A stretch of 64,000 nt of DNA from Paraburkholderia tropica (lineage in GTDB: Bacteria; Pseudomonadota; Gammaproteobacteria; Burkholderiales; Burkholderiaceae): positions 186,001 to 250,000 of the forward strand of contig NZ_FNZM01000011.1 of NCBI RefSeq assembly GCF_900109265.1, in the 5' to 3' direction. Both the position numbers and the translations under genes were made by a program. The number at the start of each line of letters is the position of its first letter. Position 1 is the stretch's first letter. This document shows positions 32,691-42,439 of this stretch, in pieces. The notes beneath the pieces were generated by a model, which ran no database searches, was not told where the DNA came from, and saw nothing but the letters and a program-made list of their open reading frames with translations.

Positions 32691-34022
32691 ATGTTTCAAG
32701 GCCACGCAGCCGCAATCGGCGTGCCCGTCTCGCGCATGCCTGCGCGTACGCACGCACAATCGAACGCGCAATCGCCAGCAGATTCGCACGCACAATCGCG
32801 CACCGCGCCGCGCGGGCTCATTCGTCAGATCATCAAAGGTATCGCCATCATGGCCAGCGTTGCCGCCGCCACGACCGCATTCGCACAAGGCAGCACGGGT
32901 GCGGCGCCCGCCGAGGCTTCGGCGAATGGCGTCTACAACCTGATCGTCGGCACCTACACCGGCGGCAAGAGCGAAGGCCTCTACGTCTATCGTTTCGACT
33001 CGAAGACCGGCGACGCGCAGCAGGTGAGCGTCGCGAAGACGGTGAACCCGTCGTATCTCGTGGTCAGCAAGGACAAGCGCCACGTCTACGCCGTCAACGA
33101 ACTGCCCGGCGACAACGGCCCGGCCAGCGTGCGCGGCGACGTCAGCGCGTTCGGCTTCGACGCCGCGAGCGGCCAGCTCACGTTCCTCGACAAGGTGTCG
33201 GCACAAGGCAACGACCCGTGCTATCTGAGCCTGTCGCCGGACGGCAAGTATCTGTTCGTCGCCAACTACTCGGTGGCGGCCGACCCGGGCGGCAGCTTCG
33301 CGGTGCTGCCGATCGAGCAGGACGGCAAGCTCGGCCAGTCGGTGCTGACCGTGCATCACGAAGGCGGCGGTCCGGTGAAGGGCCGCCAGGACAACGCGCA
33401 CGTGCACTCGACAGTGTTCTCGCCCGACGGCCGCTATCTCTTCACGCAGGATCTCGGCACCGACAAGCTCTGGACCTACCGCTACACGCCGGACGGTTCG
33501 CGCGGTCTCGTGAGCCCGGCCGAATGGCGCTACACCGACGTGAAGGCCGGCACCGGCCCGCGTCACCTCGTGTTCGGCAACGACGGCCGCCATGCGTATC
33601 TGACGAGCGAACTCGCGGGCACCGTGAGCGTGTTCAACTACGACGACGGCCATCTGAAGCTCGAACAGGTCGAGAAACTCGCCGAGCCGGGCTTCAAGGG
33701 CGCGGTGGGCGCAGCGGCGCTGCATCTGTCGCCGGACGGCAAGTTCCTTTACGTGTCGAATCGCGGCGATGCCAACGACATCTCGATCTTCGCCGTCGAT
33801 CAGACGAGCGGCAAGCTCAAGCGCGTCGGCCGCCAGGCGAGCCTCGGCAAGTCGCCGCGCGAGTTCGCGATCGATCCGAGCGGCCAGTGGCTGATCGTCG
33901 GCAATCAGAACAGCGACACGGCTTACGTGTTTCGTCGCGATCAGGAAACGGGTCTGCTCGAAGCGAACCCGAAGAAGATCGAGATCGGTTCGCCGGTCGA
34001 CTTCAAGTTCGTCGCGCAGTAA
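32691..34022 (+). CDS. Exported lactonase-family beta-propeller protein
   Basis: 443 residues. The start at 32691 (MFQGHAAAIG) is preceded by a near-perfect AAAGGAGG site at the right distance, so it is preferred over the ATG at 32850. A long n-region leads to a hydrophobic stretch ending TTAFAQG (about residue 67), giving an exported protein. From about residue 80 there is a seven-bladed propeller of the 6-phosphogluconolactonase/YkgB type: NLIVGTYTGGKSEGLYVYRF, NPSYLVVSKDKRHVYAVNEL, and GPRHLVFGNDGRHAYLTSEL. Periplasmic location argues against a pentose-pathway lactonase; a carbohydrate or lactone substrate is unknown. A -10-like TATACT is at 32571-32576. Followed by a strong terminator. 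Confidence 0.88.
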   Translation: MFQGHAAAIGVPVSRMPARTHAQSNAQSPADSHAQSRTAPRGLIRQIIKGIAIMASVAAATTAFAQGSTGAAPAEASANGVYNLIVGTYTGGKSEGLYVYRFDSKTGDAQQVSVAKTVNPSYLVVSKDKRHVYAVNELPGDNGPASVRGDVSAFGFDAASGQLTFLDKVSAQGNDPCYLSLSPDGKYLFVANYSVAADPGGSFAVLPIEQDGKLGQSVLTVHHEGGGPVKGRQDNAHVHSTVFSPDGRYLFTQDLGTDKLWTYRYTPDGSRGLVSPAEWRYTDVKAGTGPRHLVFGNDGRHAYLTSELAGTVSVFNYDDGHLKLEQVEKLAEPGFKGAVGAAALHLSPDGKFLYVSNRGDANDISIFAVDQTSGKLKRVGRQASLGKSPREFAIDPSGQWLIVGNQNSDTAYVFRRDQETGLLEANPKKIEIGSPVDFKFVAQ

Positions 34023-34055
34023 GCGCGTTTAGCGCACCGAACGCACGCGCAAACA

Positions 34056-34093
34056 AAAACGCCGCGCCGGATTCGTCCGGCGCGGCGTTTTTC
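34056..34093. terminator. Bidirectional terminator with UUCG loop
   Basis: Perfect 17-bp stem (34056-34072 / 34077-34093) closed by a TTCG tetraloop, with A and T tracts on the two sides. It separates the lactonase-like gene from convergent ftsK. Confidence 0.95.
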
Positions 34094-34143
34094 GTTGCTG
34101 CCCGCGTTCAGTGTTGCGCGAGCGGGCGAGCGGTGCGAATCGC

Positions 34144-37100
34144 TTATTCGGCCTGACCCGGCACGAGCACTTCGCGGCTGCCGTTGATGCCCATCGGCGA
34201 GACCAGACCCGCAGCTTCCATCTGCTCGACGAGGCGCGCGGCGCGGTTGTAGCCGATGCGCAACTGCCGCTGCACCGACGAGATCGACGCGCGCCGCGTG
34301 CGCACGACGAACGAAACCGCTTCGTCGTACAGCGGATCGGCTTCCGCCTCGGGCGACTCGCCGAACAGGTCCTGCGGCGCGCCTTCGCTGGTCGGACCGT
34401 CGAGAATGCCCTCGACGTACTCCGGCTCGCCGAACTGCTTCAGATACTCGACCACCGCATGCACTTCCTCGTCGGCGACGAACGCCCCGTGCACGCGCTG
34501 CGGATAGCCGGTGCCCGGCGGCAGGAACAGCATGTCGCCCTGACCGAGCAGCGACTCGGCGCCCATCTGGTCGAGAATCGTGCGCGAGTCGATCTTCGAC
34601 GACACCTGGAACGCCACACGCGTCGGAATGTTCGCCTTGATGAGACCCGTGATGACGTCCACCGAAGGCCGCTGCGTCGCGAGAATCAGGTGGATGCCCG
34701 CCGCGCGCGCCTTCTGCGCGAGACGCGCGATCAGCTCTTCGATCTTCTTGCCCGCGACCATCATGAGGTCGGCGAGTTCGTCGATCACCACGACGATCAT
34801 CGGCAGCGGCGAGAGCGGCTCGGGCGCCTCGGGCGTGAGCGAGAACGGATTGCCGATCTTCTTCTCGTTCGCCTCGGCGTCGCGGATCTTCTGGTTGAAG
34901 CCCGCGAGATTGCGCACGCCCACGGCCGACATCAGCCGGTAGCGCTTCTCCATCTCGCCGACGCACCAGTTCAGCGCGTTGGCCGCGAGCTTCATGTCGG
35001 TCACGACCGGCGCGAGCAGATGCGGAATGCCTTCGTAGACGGAAAGCTCCAGCATCTTCGGGTCGATCATGATGAGCCGCACGTCCTCGGGCGTCGCCTT
35101 GTAGAGCAGCGAGAGGATCATCGCGTTGATGGCGACCGACTTGCCCGAACCCGTCGTGCCCGCGACGAGCATGTGCGGCGCCTTGGCGAGATCGGTGACG
35201 ACCGGCAGGCCGACGATGTCCTTGCCCATCGCGATCGTGAGCTTCGACTGCGAGCGCTGATAAGGCGTCGATTCGAGGATCTCCGAGAGGCGGATCATCT
35301 GGCGTTTTGCATTGGGCAGTTCGAGGCCCATGCAGGTCTTGCCGGGAATCGTCTCGACCACGCGGATCGACGTGAGGCCGAGGCCGCGCGACAGATCCTT
35401 CATCAGCCCGACGATCTGGCTGCCGCGCACGCCGAGCGCGGGCTCGACTTCGAAGCGCGTGATGACCGGGCCCGCCGAGGCGCCGACCACCGTCACCGGC
35501 ACCTTGAATTCCTGCAGGCGCTGCTCGATGAGCTGGCTGGTTTCGGCGAGCTTTTCCTCGGAGACGTATTCGATTTCGGTCGACGAGCGTTCGAGCAGCT
35601 CGAAGCCCGGCAACTCGACCGACGAGGCGGACAGCGGCTGGAACTCGAACGCCGTCGGCGCATGACCGCGCACGGGCTGGCGCGCGGCGGGTTCGGCGGC
35701 GGGCGGTGCGGCTACAGGCGCCGGTGTTGCCGGTGCTTGCGCGGGTTCCGGCGACGGCGCCGCTACGGCGGGGGACCACGGTGCGGGCGGCGCGAGATCG
35801 ATCGACGGGACGAACGGCGCGGGCGGCTCCGGCGCGAACACCAGCGGCGCGGCTTCCCACGGCGGGATATCCGCGAACGGCGCGGGAATCGGTGCAGGAA
35901 TCGGCGCAGGAATCGGCGCGATGTACGGCGCGTCGGCGAGCGCGGGCAGCGGCGGGATGATCGGCGCTGCCGGTGCTTCTACGTGCTGCGGCGCGCTGAC
36001 TTGCGCGCTGTCCGACGGTGCGGTCGTGGAGGAAGCGATGGGCTCTGCCTCGGCCTCCGGCGCGAAAGCCGGAATGGGCGCGGGCGTCGGTTCGGTTTCC
36101 GGCAGATGCTCAGGCTGTGTTGCTGGCGTAGTCGACTGAACCAGCGCAGCGGGTGTTTCCGCGGCATCGCTCGCCGCGACGACCACAGGCGCTTCGCTTA
36201 CGTGCGATGCCGGTTCGGTTTCAGCGCTGACGACGTGCGTCTCGGCGGTTTCAGCGTCCGTGTTTGCTTCTTCGTCAGCCGGTTCCACGAAACGCGCCAG
36301 CGCCGCCGCGAACGATTGCGCGAACGCGTCGGCGGGTGCCAGCGAGTGGGTTGCGTGCGCAACGGCCTGTTCCGCTTGCTGCGCGACGGGTTCTTCTGCG
36401 GCGATGGCGTGTGCCGCCGCGTGAACGGGGTCGTCCGCGGGCCATGCTTCGGCGGCCGGTTCGACCTCAGGCGTCTGCGCGGCTTCCGGCGCGAGACGCG
36501 GGAAGTGCATGACGCTATCGGTTTCGTGGCTGGCCGCTTCGCTCGCGGCTTCGTGTGCGGCTTGGGGCTGCGCTTCGGCTTGCGGCTCGTCGTCGTCGAG
36601 CAGGACCCAGGGCATCCCGTTGTCGAACGTCGGCCAGACCGTTGAAGTTGTCGTGGACGCGGGCGTTTCCGTGGCGATTGCTTCGGCCTTTGCCGGTTCC
36701 GCCACCGGTTCCGCGTGTTCGGCTTCGACGTACTGCGTGTTGAACGCGTCGCTGCTGACTTCGGCGCGCGCGGCGGGCGCAACGAAATTCGGCAGCGCGA
36801 TCGCTTCGTCGTCGTGGCTGTCGTGGGCGTGGTCGTCGGCGATCAGGAACGACGGCAGTGTTTCGTCTTGCGATTCGGTCGTGCCGACGTGATCCACGTG
36901 ATCCACGCGATCGGCCACTTCCTCGGCCTGCGTGGCCTCGGTGAGGGCGATCTGAGGCGCGGCGAGCGGGAAATGCGCGCGCGTTTCGTCTTCGACGGCG
37001 TGCTCAGAGTCGGATGCGAAGGCTTCCGCCGTATCGATCTCGACAGGCGCGGCAACCGGCGCGACGGTTTCTTCAACCGCTTCGACAGCGTGCGCCGGGA

Positions 37101-38958
37101 TCGTTTCGATCGCCTCGGCGGCGGGGTAGGGCGCTGCGTGCGCGACGACATCGGCCGTGTCCGGCGTGTCGTCATCGGACTGAATGCGGCGCGCGAGGCT
37201 TGCGCCCGCAAGCGAGGTCCAGCGCGCGGCGTTTTCCTCGATCGAGCGCAGTGTTTCCAGCACGCTCGTCGAGAGCGGCGCTTGCGGCGCGGGCTGTGTG
37301 GCCGTGGCCGGACGCGAGTAGGCGGGCGTCACGGCGTTGGCGTCGGCGATCGGCGCGCTGACGGGAGCGCCGATGCGCGCGCCGCCCTGCGCCATGCCCT
37401 GGCTCGCGGCCAGCGGGCGCGCGGCGGCGGGCGTGGTGCGGGTCGGCCAGACGAACGGGCGCGGCGGCTTGGCCGGACGCGGCTGCGTCGCGGCGGCGGC
37501 GGCCGAGGCGCGCGCGGCCGTGCTGCCCGCGACGGGCGGCGGCGCGCTGCGGCGCACAGGCGCGGGCTGCGCGAAAGGCGAGGTGAGCGGATCGGCGACG
37601 GCTGCGCGCGCGGCGGCAGCGGCGGCGGCCGTCGCTGCCGCCGGAACGGTGGGGACGGCGTACGACGCGTGGGTGACCTGGGTGGCGGCCACGGCGGCGC
37701 GGGCGGCTTGCGCGGCCTGTGCGCTGGCGGCGGCCGCCGATGCGGACGACGCCACGCCAAACGCCGTGCCCGCTTGCGCGGCGGTCTGCGCCTGCGAGGC
37801 CGGACGCGGCGCGGGCGCGCGCCACGGCGTCGGATTCGCGGATGCGCCGGTCTGCGGCGCACCGGTGGCCATGCGCGACGCCGTTTGTGCAGCGGTCGCC
37901 GACATCGCGGGCATGGTGCCGTTCATCGGCGCGGCGCCCATCGCGTTCGTGTTGATCGGCTGACGACGCGGATCGGCGGCGAATGAGGCGCCGTTCGCGC
38001 CGTTGGCCGCAGCGGCGGGTGCCGCGACAGCCGCGCCGGATGCAGCCGGTGCGCGACGCGTGTCGCCCGGCATCGGCGGCGTGTTTTGTGCTTGCGGCGC
38101 GCGCGGGGCGTTCTGGCCGTCACGCAGCCAGCCCGTGGGCACGGTCGGTTCGGTGCGCGCCCACGCGGCGGCGGGCGACGGTTCCGGCGAGGCGAAATCC
38201 GGCTCGACGCGCCACGGATTCGCGGCGCTCGCCCGCGCGACTTCGGCCGCCGCTGCCGCCGCCGAAGCGTGCGCGGCGCGCTTGCCCGGCATCGGCGGAC
38301 GCCAGATGGTCGGACGCTTGCGGCGCGTGCCGTCGAGCGGCGCGGCGTCGCCGGTGCCCGAGCCGATGTTCGGTCCCGTGCCCGCGGCGAGGCCGCCGCC
38401 GAGTCCTGCGCCCGGTCCCTGGCCGTAGGCCTGGCCCAGTCCTGAGCCGAGTCCAGCGCCCATGCCCGCGCCCGTTGCGCTACCGCCGCCCAGACTCGCA
38501 GACAGGCCCGGCTGCGCGAGGTCCGCGTTCGATTCGCGGCGGCTGCGGCGCGAGCGGCGTTCGCCGCCGTCGTCGTCGCGCGCGGGGCGGATGTTCAGGC
38601 CGAGGCCGAGCGAGATGTCGGCCCACACGAAGAAGTCGCGCCAGCGGAAGTCGATGAGCCAGGGCAGGCTCACGAAAAACAGCGCCGTCATGACGAGCGG
38701 GGTCGCGACGTGGCCAATCAGCTTGCCGAGCCCGTCGGCGAGCGCGTGTCCGAACGCATCGAAACCCACGATGTGCATCAGCGACGCTTCGAGCACGCAA
38801 CTCGAAACGAACACGCAGAAAAAGCCGAGCCAGAGCCGGATCGTGCCGGGACCGCGCAGTCCCGCGCCGCCGGGCAGCACCGACTTCACGAGACGCCAGA
38901 TCAGGGGGATGAACCAGACGGCCGACAAGCCGAACCAGCCAGGAACTACCGTGTGCAT
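34144..38958 (-). CDS. ftsK: DNA translocase FtsK with very long Ala/Pro-rich linker
   Basis: 1604-residue septal DNA pump that segregates chromosome termini and activates XerCD. The N-terminus has about three to four membrane helices (residues about 8-110). About 990 residues (roughly 120-1110) are low-complexity Ala/Pro/Glu/Gly, including PIPAPIPAPIPAPF repeats. The alpha domain starts near residue 1116 (ELLERSSTEIEYVSEEKLAE). Walker A GTTGSGKS is near 1265, Walker B VVIDELADLMM near 1388, and the gamma winged helix that reads KOPS sites is the last 64 residues (ASISSVQRQLRIGYNRAARL). The start at 38958 is supported by an in-frame stop six codons upstream, though no good ribosome site is visible. 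E. coli FtsK is 1329 residues. Confidence 0.95.
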   Translation of the reverse strand: MHTVVPGWFGLSAVWFIPLIWRLVKSVLPGGAGLRGPGTIRLWLGFFCVFVSSCVLEASLMHIVGFDAFGHALADGLGKLIGHVATPLVMTALFFVSLPWLIDFRWRDFFVWADISLGLGLNIRPARDDDGGERRSRRSRRESNADLAQPGLSASLGGGSATGAGMGAGLGSGLGQAYGQGPGAGLGGGLAAGTGPNIGSGTGDAAPLDGTRRKRPTIWRPPMPGKRAAHASAAAAAAEVARASAANPWRVEPDFASPEPSPAAAWARTEPTVPTGWLRDGQNAPRAPQAQNTPPMPGDTRRAPAASGAAVAAPAAAANGANGASFAADPRRQPINTNAMGAAPMNGTMPAMSATAAQTASRMATGAPQTGASANPTPWRAPAPRPASQAQTAAQAGTAFGVASSASAAAASAQAAQAARAAVAATQVTHASYAVPTVPAAATAAAAAAARAAVADPLTSPFAQPAPVRRSAPPPVAGSTAARASAAAAATQPRPAKPPRPFVWPTRTTPAAARPLAASQGMAQGGARIGAPVSAPIADANAVTPAYSRPATATQPAPQAPLSTSVLETLRSIEENAARWTSLAGASLARRIQSDDDTPDTADVVAHAAPYPAAEAIETIPAHAVEAVEETVAPVAAPVEIDTAEAFASDSEHAVEDETRAHFPLAAPQIALTEATQAEEVADRVDHVDHVGTTESQDETLPSFLIADDHAHDSHDDEAIALPNFVAPAARAEVSSDAFNTQYVEAEHAEPVAEPAKAEAIATETPASTTTSTVWPTFDNGMPWVLLDDDEPQAEAQPQAAHEAASEAASHETDSVMHFPRLAPEAAQTPEVEPAAEAWPADDPVHAAAHAIAAEEPVAQQAEQAVAHATHSLAPADAFAQSFAAALARFVEPADEEANTDAETAETHVVSAETEPASHVSEAPVVVAASDAAETPAALVQSTTPATQPEHLPETEPTPAPIPAFAPEAEAEPIASSTTAPSDSAQVSAPQHVEAPAAPIIPPLPALADAPYIAPIPAPIPAPIPAPFADIPPWEAAPLVFAPEPPAPFVPSIDLAPPAPWSPAVAAPSPEPAQAPATPAPVAAPPAAEPAARQPVRGHAPTAFEFQPLSASSVELPGFELLERSSTEIEYVSEEKLAETSQLIEQRLQEFKVPVTVVGASAGPVITRFEVEPALGVRGSQIVGLMKDLSRGLGLTSIRVVETIPGKTCMGLELPNAKRQMIRLSEILESTPYQRSQSKLTIAMGKDIVGLPVVTDLAKAPHMLVAGTTGSGKSVAINAMILSLLYKATPEDVRLIMIDPKMLELSVYEGIPHLLAPVVTDMKLAANALNWCVGEMEKRYRLMSAVGVRNLAGFNQKIRDAEANEKKIGNPFSLTPEAPEPLSPLPMIVVVIDELADLMMVAGKKIEELIARLAQKARAAGIHLILATQRPSVDVITGLIKANIPTRVAFQVSSKIDSRTILDQMGAESLLGQGDMLFLPPGTGYPQRVHGAFVADEEVHAVVEYLKQFGEPEYVEGILDGPTSEGAPQDLFGESPEAEADPLYDEAVSFVVRTRRASISSVQRQLRIGYNRAARLVEQMEAAGLVSPMGINGSREVLVPGQAE

Positions 38959-39131
38959 GCCAGAGATCAGTGATTAAAAAAGGTGCAACGTGACGAGTGT
39001 TCGAGTGTAACCGCAAGGACCCCGCGCGCCGCAACGCGCGTTGTCGCCGCGCCGCAGTGTGCTTTGCACTGCGCTGTTTAGTACGCCTGGCGGCGCGCAC
39101 GAGTGCGCGCGCTGGCGGCGGCCTGTGCCGC

Positions 39132-39163
39132 AAAAAAGAGCCGCGCCGGACGAGGGCGCGGCT
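39132..39163 (-). terminator. Rho-independent terminator of META lipoprotein gene
   Basis: On the minus strand: AGCCGCGCC, 7-nt loop, GGCGCGGCT, then CTTTTTTG. About 30 nt past the stop codon. Confidence 0.9.
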
Positions 39164-39192
39164 GCAAGTCGGTGCGGATCGTCAGCGGAACG

Positions 39193-39852
39193 TCACTCGC
39201 CTTGCTTCGCGGGCTGCGCACCCGAGGCCGGCGGGGCCGCCGCGGCGACCGTGCTCGCGAAAGTCAGGCGGTCGCCGTTTTCCAGGACGAGCAGGAGCGC
39301 CTGCGGATCGCGCATCTGCACGCCGCTGCGCGCGATGTGCGAGAGCGCGTCGAGATAGGCGCTTTCGATCTCGCCGCCCGCGCCGATGCACGCCATGCGC
39401 GTGCCGGCGAGCTGGCCGAACGAGAGCAGGCCGTTCTTGAGCACGTAAGCGCCGGTGTAGCGGTTGCAGCCCGAGAAACCGCTCGCGCGGCGCTGGCCGG
39501 TGGCGGTCGACAGATCGAGCGTGACCGGACGCGCGCCGGGCGCGGCCGCGGCGGCGCCAGTCGCGGCGGCGCCTGGCAGCGAGCGCAGCGAACCGTCGGC
39601 GTTCTTCCACTCGACGAGCTGCCAGTGCGAATTGTCGAGCAACTGCGTGGCGGCCGGATTGAACGGATCGGGCGGCGGCGCGGACGTGTCCTGATGCACC
39701 GGCAGCTTGCAGGCGGCCAGCAGCAGCGCGGCGGCCGTGGCGGCCGCGAGCGGCGCCGTGCGTGAAACGAGCGACATGAGCGAAGCGCGCGAGGCGCGAG
39801 TCTGGCGCGCCGTGGAGCGTCCGGCAAGGCGGTGGCTCGATCGTTTGAGCAT
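39193..39852 (-). CDS. META-domain lipoprotein (HslJ-like)
   Basis: 219 residues if started at 39852, which has an AGGAA site 8 nt upstream; the ATG at 39777 gives 194 residues and a cleaner signal peptide (MSLVSRTAPLAA) but no ribosome site. Either way the lipobox is LLAAC and the mature protein is a lipoprotein. The META domain runs about residues 75-200: HWQLVEWKNADGS, SGFSGCNRYTGAYVLKNGLL and ACIGAGGEIESAYLDAL. META proteins such as HslJ affect novobiocin or heat resistance in E. coli; function here is unknown. It is divergent from purT. Confidence 0.87.
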   Translation of the reverse strand: MLKRSSHRLAGRSTARQTRASRASLMSLVSRTAPLAAATAAALLLAACKLPVHQDTSAPPPDPFNPAATQLLDNSHWQLVEWKNADGSLRSLPGAAATGAAAAAPGARPVTLDLSTATGQRRASGFSGCNRYTGAYVLKNGLLSFGQLAGTRMACIGAGGEIESAYLDALSHIARSGVQMRDPQALLLVLENGDRLTFASTVAAAAPPASGAQPAKQGE

Positions 39853-40083
39853 CGCGAAATTCCTGGTAAGCGGCGAGAAGGCGTAAGCGTAACGCACCCG
39901 CCCCGCACAAGCGAGTGCAAACGGCTCGGCGGCGCGCTATCTAACTGTGTCCAGATGTATCCGCGAAGTCTCCAGGCGGCATGCGCGCGCGTGTTAACAT
40001 CGGCGCTCTCTCGCATTCGTGCATCACCCGTGGCGCGCGCCGGGTCCCGTGCGTACCGCCCACCGTCATTCTCTGGAGACATC

Positions 40084-41295
40084 ATGCAGACCGGCCCCCG
40101 CATCGGCACGCCGCTTTCCGCTTCCGCCACCCGCGTCATGCTGCTGGGCGCAGGCGAGCTCGGCAAAGAAGTGATCATCGCGCTGCAACGCCTGGGCGTG
40201 GAAGTGATCGCCGTCGACCGCTACGAGAACGCGCCCGGCCACCAGGTCGCGCATCGCGCGCACGTCATCGACATGGCCGATCCCAAGGCGCTGCGCGCAC
40301 TGATCGACGCCGAGCGTCCGCATCTGATCGTGCCGGAAATCGAGGCCATCGCCACCGACGCGCTCGCGGCCGTCGAAGCCGAGCGTGTCGCCGAGGTGAT
40401 CCCGACCGCGCGCGCCGCGCAGCTCACCATGAACCGCGAGGGCATCCGCCGTCTCGCCGCCGAGGAACTGGGTCTCGCGACCTCGCCGTACGCGTTCGCC
40501 GACTCGCTCGACGAACTCAAGGCGGGCATCGCCAAGGTCGGTTATCCGTGTGTCGTGAAGCCGGTGATGTCGTCGTCGGGCAAGGGCCAGTCGGTGCTGC
40601 GCAGCGACGCCGACGTCGAGGCCGCGTGGCAATACGCGCTCGCGGGCGGGCGCGTGAACCATGGCCGCGTGATCGTCGAGGGTTTCATCGACTTCGAATA
40701 TGAGATCACGCAACTGACCGTGCGCGCCACCGATCCGTCGAGCGGCGAGGTGCAGACGTATTTCTGCGATCCGATCGGCCACCGGCAGGTCGACGGCGAC
40801 TACGTGGAATCGTGGCAGCCGCAGCCGATGAGCCCGAAGGCGCTCGAGCGCTCGCGCGAAATCGCGCACAAGGTGACCGAGGCGCTGGGCGGGCGCGGCC
40901 TGTTCGGCGTCGAGCTGTTCGTGCGCGGCGACGAGGTGTGGTTCTCGGAAGTGAGCCCGCGTCCGCACGACACGGGGCTCGTCACGCTCGCGTCGCAGCG
41001 TTTCTCGGAATTCGAACTCCATGCGCGCGCGATTCTCGGCCTGCCCGTCGATACGACGGCGCGCGGCCCGTCGGCGTCGGCGGTGATCTATGGCGGAATG
41101 GACGAGCGCGGCATCGCGTTCGAGGGCGTCGCGGACGCGCTGGCCGTGCCGGGCGCGGACCTGCGCCTGTTCGGCAAGCCGGAAAGCTTCACGAAGCGCC
41201 GCATGGGCGTGGCGCTCGCAACCGGCGCGGATCTCGAAGAGGCGCGTGCGCGCGCTCGCGCGGCGGCGGCGGCGGTGCGTCCGGTCAAGGGCTGA
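40084..41295 (+). CDS. purT: Formate-dependent phosphoribosylglycinamide formyltransferase PurT
   Basis: 403-residue ATP-grasp enzyme that formylates GAR with formate and ATP in purine synthesis. The N-terminal Rossmann-like part has RVMLLGAGELGKEVIIALQR and the ATP-grasp part has CVVKPVMSSSGKGQSV, GRVIVEGFIDFEYEITQLTV and WFSEVSPRPHDTGLVTL. Length and motifs match E. coli PurT. ATG at 40084 is preceded by TGGAGA. It is divergent from the META lipoprotein; -10-like TAACAT lies at 39994-39999. No purine riboswitch was recognised. Confidence 0.97.
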   Translation: MQTGPRIGTPLSASATRVMLLGAGELGKEVIIALQRLGVEVIAVDRYENAPGHQVAHRAHVIDMADPKALRALIDAERPHLIVPEIEAIATDALAAVEAERVAEVIPTARAAQLTMNREGIRRLAAEELGLATSPYAFADSLDELKAGIAKVGYPCVVKPVMSSSGKGQSVLRSDADVEAAWQYALAGGRVNHGRVIVEGFIDFEYEITQLTVRATDPSSGEVQTYFCDPIGHRQVDGDYVESWQPQPMSPKALERSREIAHKVTEALGGRGLFGVELFVRGDEVWFSEVSPRPHDTGLVTLASQRFSEFELHARAILGLPVDTTARGPSASAVIYGGMDERGIAFEGVADALAVPGADLRLFGKPESFTKRRMGVALATGADLEEARARARAAAAAVRPVKG

Positions 41296-41494
41296 GCGGC
41301 GAATCGGTGTGGCCTGCGCTTGCGCGTGCCGGCATTGATCGAGGGTAAGCCCGCCGCGCGCGGGACGTCCCATAATCGCCGGTCCGGCGCGTGGCGCAGC
41401 GTCGCATGACGGTTGCGGCCGTGCGCGGGACATCCGGCGGGCGGCGCAACGCGGCCCGGGTTATCGTGTCGGGCAAGCGCGTAGAGGTCGGAAC

Positions 41495-41725
41495 ATGAAG
41501 TCGATGCTGGGTGAACGTGGAGCACGTAGCCGTGGAGCACGAAGCGGGGTCGTTCGCCGCGCAACCGTGCTGGTGATGCTGACGGTCTGCGGCGTCGCGC
41601 TGGCGGGTTGCGGCGCCGTGGCCGCGCCGTGCCGCGTGGCGTCGGCGGGACTCAAGATCGTGCCGGTCGTCGGGCATCTGGCGGCGGCGCCCACCGACGC
41701 CTGCGCGGACGTGATCGATCCGTGA
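41495..41725 (+). CDS. Small lipoprotein, DUF6726-like
   Basis: 76 residues from MKSMLGERGARSRG. A basic n-region and hydrophobic core (VLVMLTVCGVALAGCG) end in lipobox LAGC at about Cys39. The mature part is only about 37 residues (GAVAAPCRVASAGLKIVPVV ... DACADVID), with two further cysteines and a hydrophobic segment. I recognise this as resembling the small DUF6726 lipoproteins of Burkholderia, of unknown function. Possible ribosome site AGAGGTCGG. It lies 65 bp upstream of the MliC-like gene and may be cotranscribed. Confidence 0.75.
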   Translation: MKSMLGERGARSRGARSGVVRRATVLVMLTVCGVALAGCGAVAAPCRVASAGLKIVPVVGHLAAAPTDACADVIDP

Positions 41726-41790
41726 CGCCGCCGCGCGCCCGATTCCCGGCGCGCGGGCCGCGCTTCGCGAAAACCGCCGGAGAATCCGCA

Positions 41791-42201
41791 ATGACAGCCG
41801 TTGGTGCAGCGCTTCGTTCGAAGTTGCCTTCTTTTCTTTCCTCTCCGTGGCGCGCGGCGCTCGGGCTCGGCCTCGCCTGCGCCGCCCTGCACGCGAGCGC
41901 CGCGCCGCTCGAAGTGCGCGAAATCCAGACTCAGGCGCGCCACACGTTCAGCTACACCTGCGCGGACGGCAAGACCTTCAAGGTCACCTATATCAACGGC
42001 ACGAACGGCCAGAGTTTCGCGCTCGTGCCCGTCGACGGCCGCAGGCTGCTGTTCGTCGGCGTGATTGCGGCGTCGGGCGTGAAGTATGTGGCCGACCGCT
42101 ATACGTGGTGGACCAAGGGGCCGGGCGCCGATCTCTACGACGCCATGTCCGAAGCGAGCCCCAAGCCGCTGCTGAGCGGCTGCGCGACCATCATGCGCTG
42201 A
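41791..42201 (+). CDS. MliC-family C-type lysozyme inhibitor, secreted form
   Basis: 136 residues. Signal peptide ends about HASA (residue 36-38); no lipobox cysteine follows, so unlike E. coli MliC the protein is likely periplasmic rather than lipid-anchored. The MliC domain (about residues 50-130) shows FSYTCADGKTFKVTYINGTN, the loop SGVKYVADRYTWWTKGPGA containing the conserved Ser-Gly and Tyr-Val residues, and a terminal cysteine in LSGCATIM that can pair with CADG. It protects peptidoglycan from host C-type lysozyme. Good GGAG site 8 nt before the ATG. Confidence 0.85.
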   Translation: MTAVGAALRSKLPSFLSSPWRAALGLGLACAALHASAAPLEVREIQTQARHTFSYTCADGKTFKVTYINGTNGQSFALVPVDGRRLLFVGVIAASGVKYVADRYTWWTKGPGADLYDAMSEASPKPLLSGCATIMR

Positions 42202-42236
42202 GGCCGCCGCCTCGCGCTTACGCCTTTGCCGCGCCT

Positions 42237-42292
42237 TTTGCCCGCACATTTGCCCGCGCATTTGCCCGCGCATTTGCCCGCGCATTTGCCCG
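42237..42292. repeat. 4.7 x 12-bp tandem repeat after mliC
   Basis: Unit TTTGCCCGCGCA: one variant copy (TTTGCCCGCACA), three identical copies, and a partial copy. It begins 35 bases after the MliC stop and ends 147 bases before the acetolactate-synthase-type gene. Confidence 0.92.
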
Positions 42293-42439
42293 TTTCGCCG
42301 ACGCGTTCTCGTCCCCGGTAGTACTCTGTCGTGCGTGAAACCGGGCGCGTGCCGGCGCGCGCGCCGGATGCGAATTCCGGGCGAAATTCGAGCGGATTTC
42401 GCGCCGATTGCAGCGAAACGAAGCGTAGCGAGGTAGCCG

